From an uncultured Austwickia sp. (lineage in GTDB: Bacteria > Actinomycetota > Actinomycetes > Actinomycetales > Dermatophilaceae): a stretch of DNA of 15,087 nucleotides. Positions 14,188 through 15,087 of this stretch are shown piece after piece. The translations under genes were made by a program, and so were the position numbers. A model generated the notes under the pieces. That model saw nothing but the letters and a program-made list of their open reading frames with translations, was not told where the DNA came from and ran no database searches. The stretch's first letter is position 1. Every line of letters begins with the position of its first letter. Location of the stretch: NCBI GenBank assembly GCA_934678955.1, contig CAKUSI010000056.1, forward strand, positions 1 to 15,087. The letters run 5' to 3'.

Positions 14188-15087
14188 ATGACTCGCCGCG
14201 TCGCCATCGCCGCCCCCGGTCCCTCCGCCGTGGAGGCTGGTCGCGCCGTCACGGCAGCCGGCGGGAACGCAGTCGACGCGGCGATCGCCGCGATCGTCGT
14301 GGCGTCGTGTACGGAGCCCGGGATCGTCAGCCCGATGGGGGGCGCGTACGTCAACGTGTGGTCGCCCACGCAGGGCCCGTACGTCGTGGACGGCAACGTG
14401 GAGATGCCTGGCCGGGGCCGGGAATCCGCGCGGTTCGGGGCGGGCGTGTGGGAGGTCCACATGGCCTACGGCGGCGGCACCACGGTCTTCGGCGGCCCGG
14501 GGTCGGTGGCCGTCCCCGGCATGTTCGCGGCCCTGGCCGAGGCGTCCACCCGCTGGGGCCGGCTGCCGTGGCTGGAGCTGCTGGTGCCCGCCTCGCACGT
14601 GCTGCGCGTCGGGTACGGGCTCGGGACGGCCGCCGCGTACTATCTGCAGTTCAGCCGCCCGGAGCTCTTCGGGCAGGACCCGCAGACGGTGGCCTTCCTG
14701 CGCCAGTGCGGGATCACCCCGACGGCCGGCGCGCTGCTGCGCGATCCTGACCTGGCGGCGACGCTGGATCACATCGGGCGCGTCGGGGCGCAGGACCTCT
14801 ACACCGGCGAGCTGGGCCGCGCGCTGGCCGCCGACATGGACGCGCGCGGGGGCCTCGTGTCGACGGAGGACCTGGCCGCTTATCGCACGGTGACACGGCC
14901 GGCGGTGGCATGCTCGCTCGGCGACTGGGAGCTGGGCGTCAACCCGCCCCCGTCCATCGGCGGCCCGGTCCTGGCGGCGATGATCCGGCTGCTGCAGGCG
15001 AGGCACGCCCAGCGCGGAGTCACCGACGCCCACGACATCATCGACATCCAGCGCGTCGTGCTCGGCCACCGGCGCAGCCACCTGGAC
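14188..15087 (+). CDS. Gamma-glutamyltransferase-family protein, N-terminal part (cut by window edge)
   Basis: An open frame of 300 codons runs off the right edge without a stop, so this is the first part of a longer Ntn-hydrolase (family members are usually about 500-580 residues). Family marks are GGNAVDAAIAA (25-35), EPGIVSPMGGAYVNVW (43-58), FGGPGSVAVPG (101-111), DLYTGELGRALAADM (203-217), GGLVSTEDLAAY (221-232) and NPPPSIGGP (252-260). The catalytic Thr that becomes the N-terminus of the small subunit would lie beyond the window, so activity cannot be judged. There is no signal peptide: MTRRVAIAAPGPSAVEAG leads straight into the fold, suggesting a cytosolic protein. The ATG at 14188 has no ribosome site; GAGTCT 7 nt upstream may be a weak -10. 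It starts 73 bp after nucS. The substrate (glutathione or another gamma-glutamyl compound) is unknown. Confidence 0.88.
   Translation, partial: MTRRVAIAAPGPSAVEAGRAVTAAGGNAVDAAIAAIVVASCTEPGIVSPMGGAYVNVWSPTQGPYVVDGNVEMPGRGRESARFGAGVWEVHMAYGGGTTVFGGPGSVAVPGMFAALAEASTRWGRLPWLELLVPASHVLRVGYGLGTAAAYYLQFSRPELFGQDPQTVAFLRQCGITPTAGALLRDPDLAATLDHIGRVGAQDLYTGELGRALAADMDARGGLVSTEDLAAYRTVTRPAVACSLGDWELGVNPPPSIGGPVLAAMIRLLQARHAQRGVTDAHDIIDIQRVVLGHRRSHLD

Overview
The window is GC-rich, gene-dense DNA from an actinobacterium. The best lineage markers are a NucS/EndoMS mismatch endonuclease, a MoeZ-type ThiF-rhodanese fusion, two near-consensus DtxR/IdeR iron boxes, a crotonyl-CoA carboxylase/reductase and a double-length 3-hydroxybutyryl-CoA dehydrogenase. 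Several starts carry a TANNNT-like hexamer 6-7 nt upstream and no Shine-Dalgarno sequence, which fits the leaderless mRNAs common in this phylum. The genus cannot be told from the sequence. I see no rRNA, tRNA, transposase, prophage or convincing CRISPR array.

Left part (1-6360), an iron locus. A 310-bp intergenic region (5211-5520) holds two iron boxes, one for each divergent gene. Leftward run feoA, feoB (4-bp stop/start overlap), a NifU-domain protein (31-bp gap), ddaH (65-bp gap) and moeZ (75-bp gap). The first three look like one iron-repressed operon joining ferrous iron import to iron-sulfur assembly. Whether ddaH and moeZ are read through from the same promoter is open, since each has its own good ribosome site. 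Rightward lies a DUF2470-like protein that should be derepressed in iron starvation.

Middle part (6364-13240), acyl-CoA carbon metabolism. A MarR regulator and the mutase chaperone GTPase MeaB point left. A methylmalonyl/ethylmalonyl-CoA epimerase and crotonyl-CoA carboxylase/reductase (ccr) point right. After a convergent hairpin come, all on the minus strand, an alpha/beta hydrolase, a small zinc-finger-like protein translationally coupled to it, and a tandem 3-hydroxyacyl-CoA dehydrogenase. The dehydrogenase (acetoacetyl-CoA to 3-hydroxybutyryl-CoA), Ccr (crotonyl-CoA to ethylmalonyl-CoA), the epimerase and MeaB (guardian of B12 mutases) together outline the ethylmalonyl-CoA pathway or a supply of ethylmalonyl-/methylmalonyl-CoA extender units. 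The thiolase, crotonase and mutases are not in the window.

Right part (13410-15087). nucS is transcribed divergently from the dehydrogenase. It is followed by the first 300 codons of a gamma-glutamyltransferase-family protein cut off by the window edge.

Most of the window is conserved actinobacterial core metabolism. The points most worth a second look are: the tandem dehydrogenase, whose halves look NAD-type and NADP-type; the FeoB with non-canonical G4 and G5 motifs; the epimerase with Gln-Gln where a metal-binding His is expected; the iron-regulated protein of unknown role; and a strong hairpin touching the feoA iron box.
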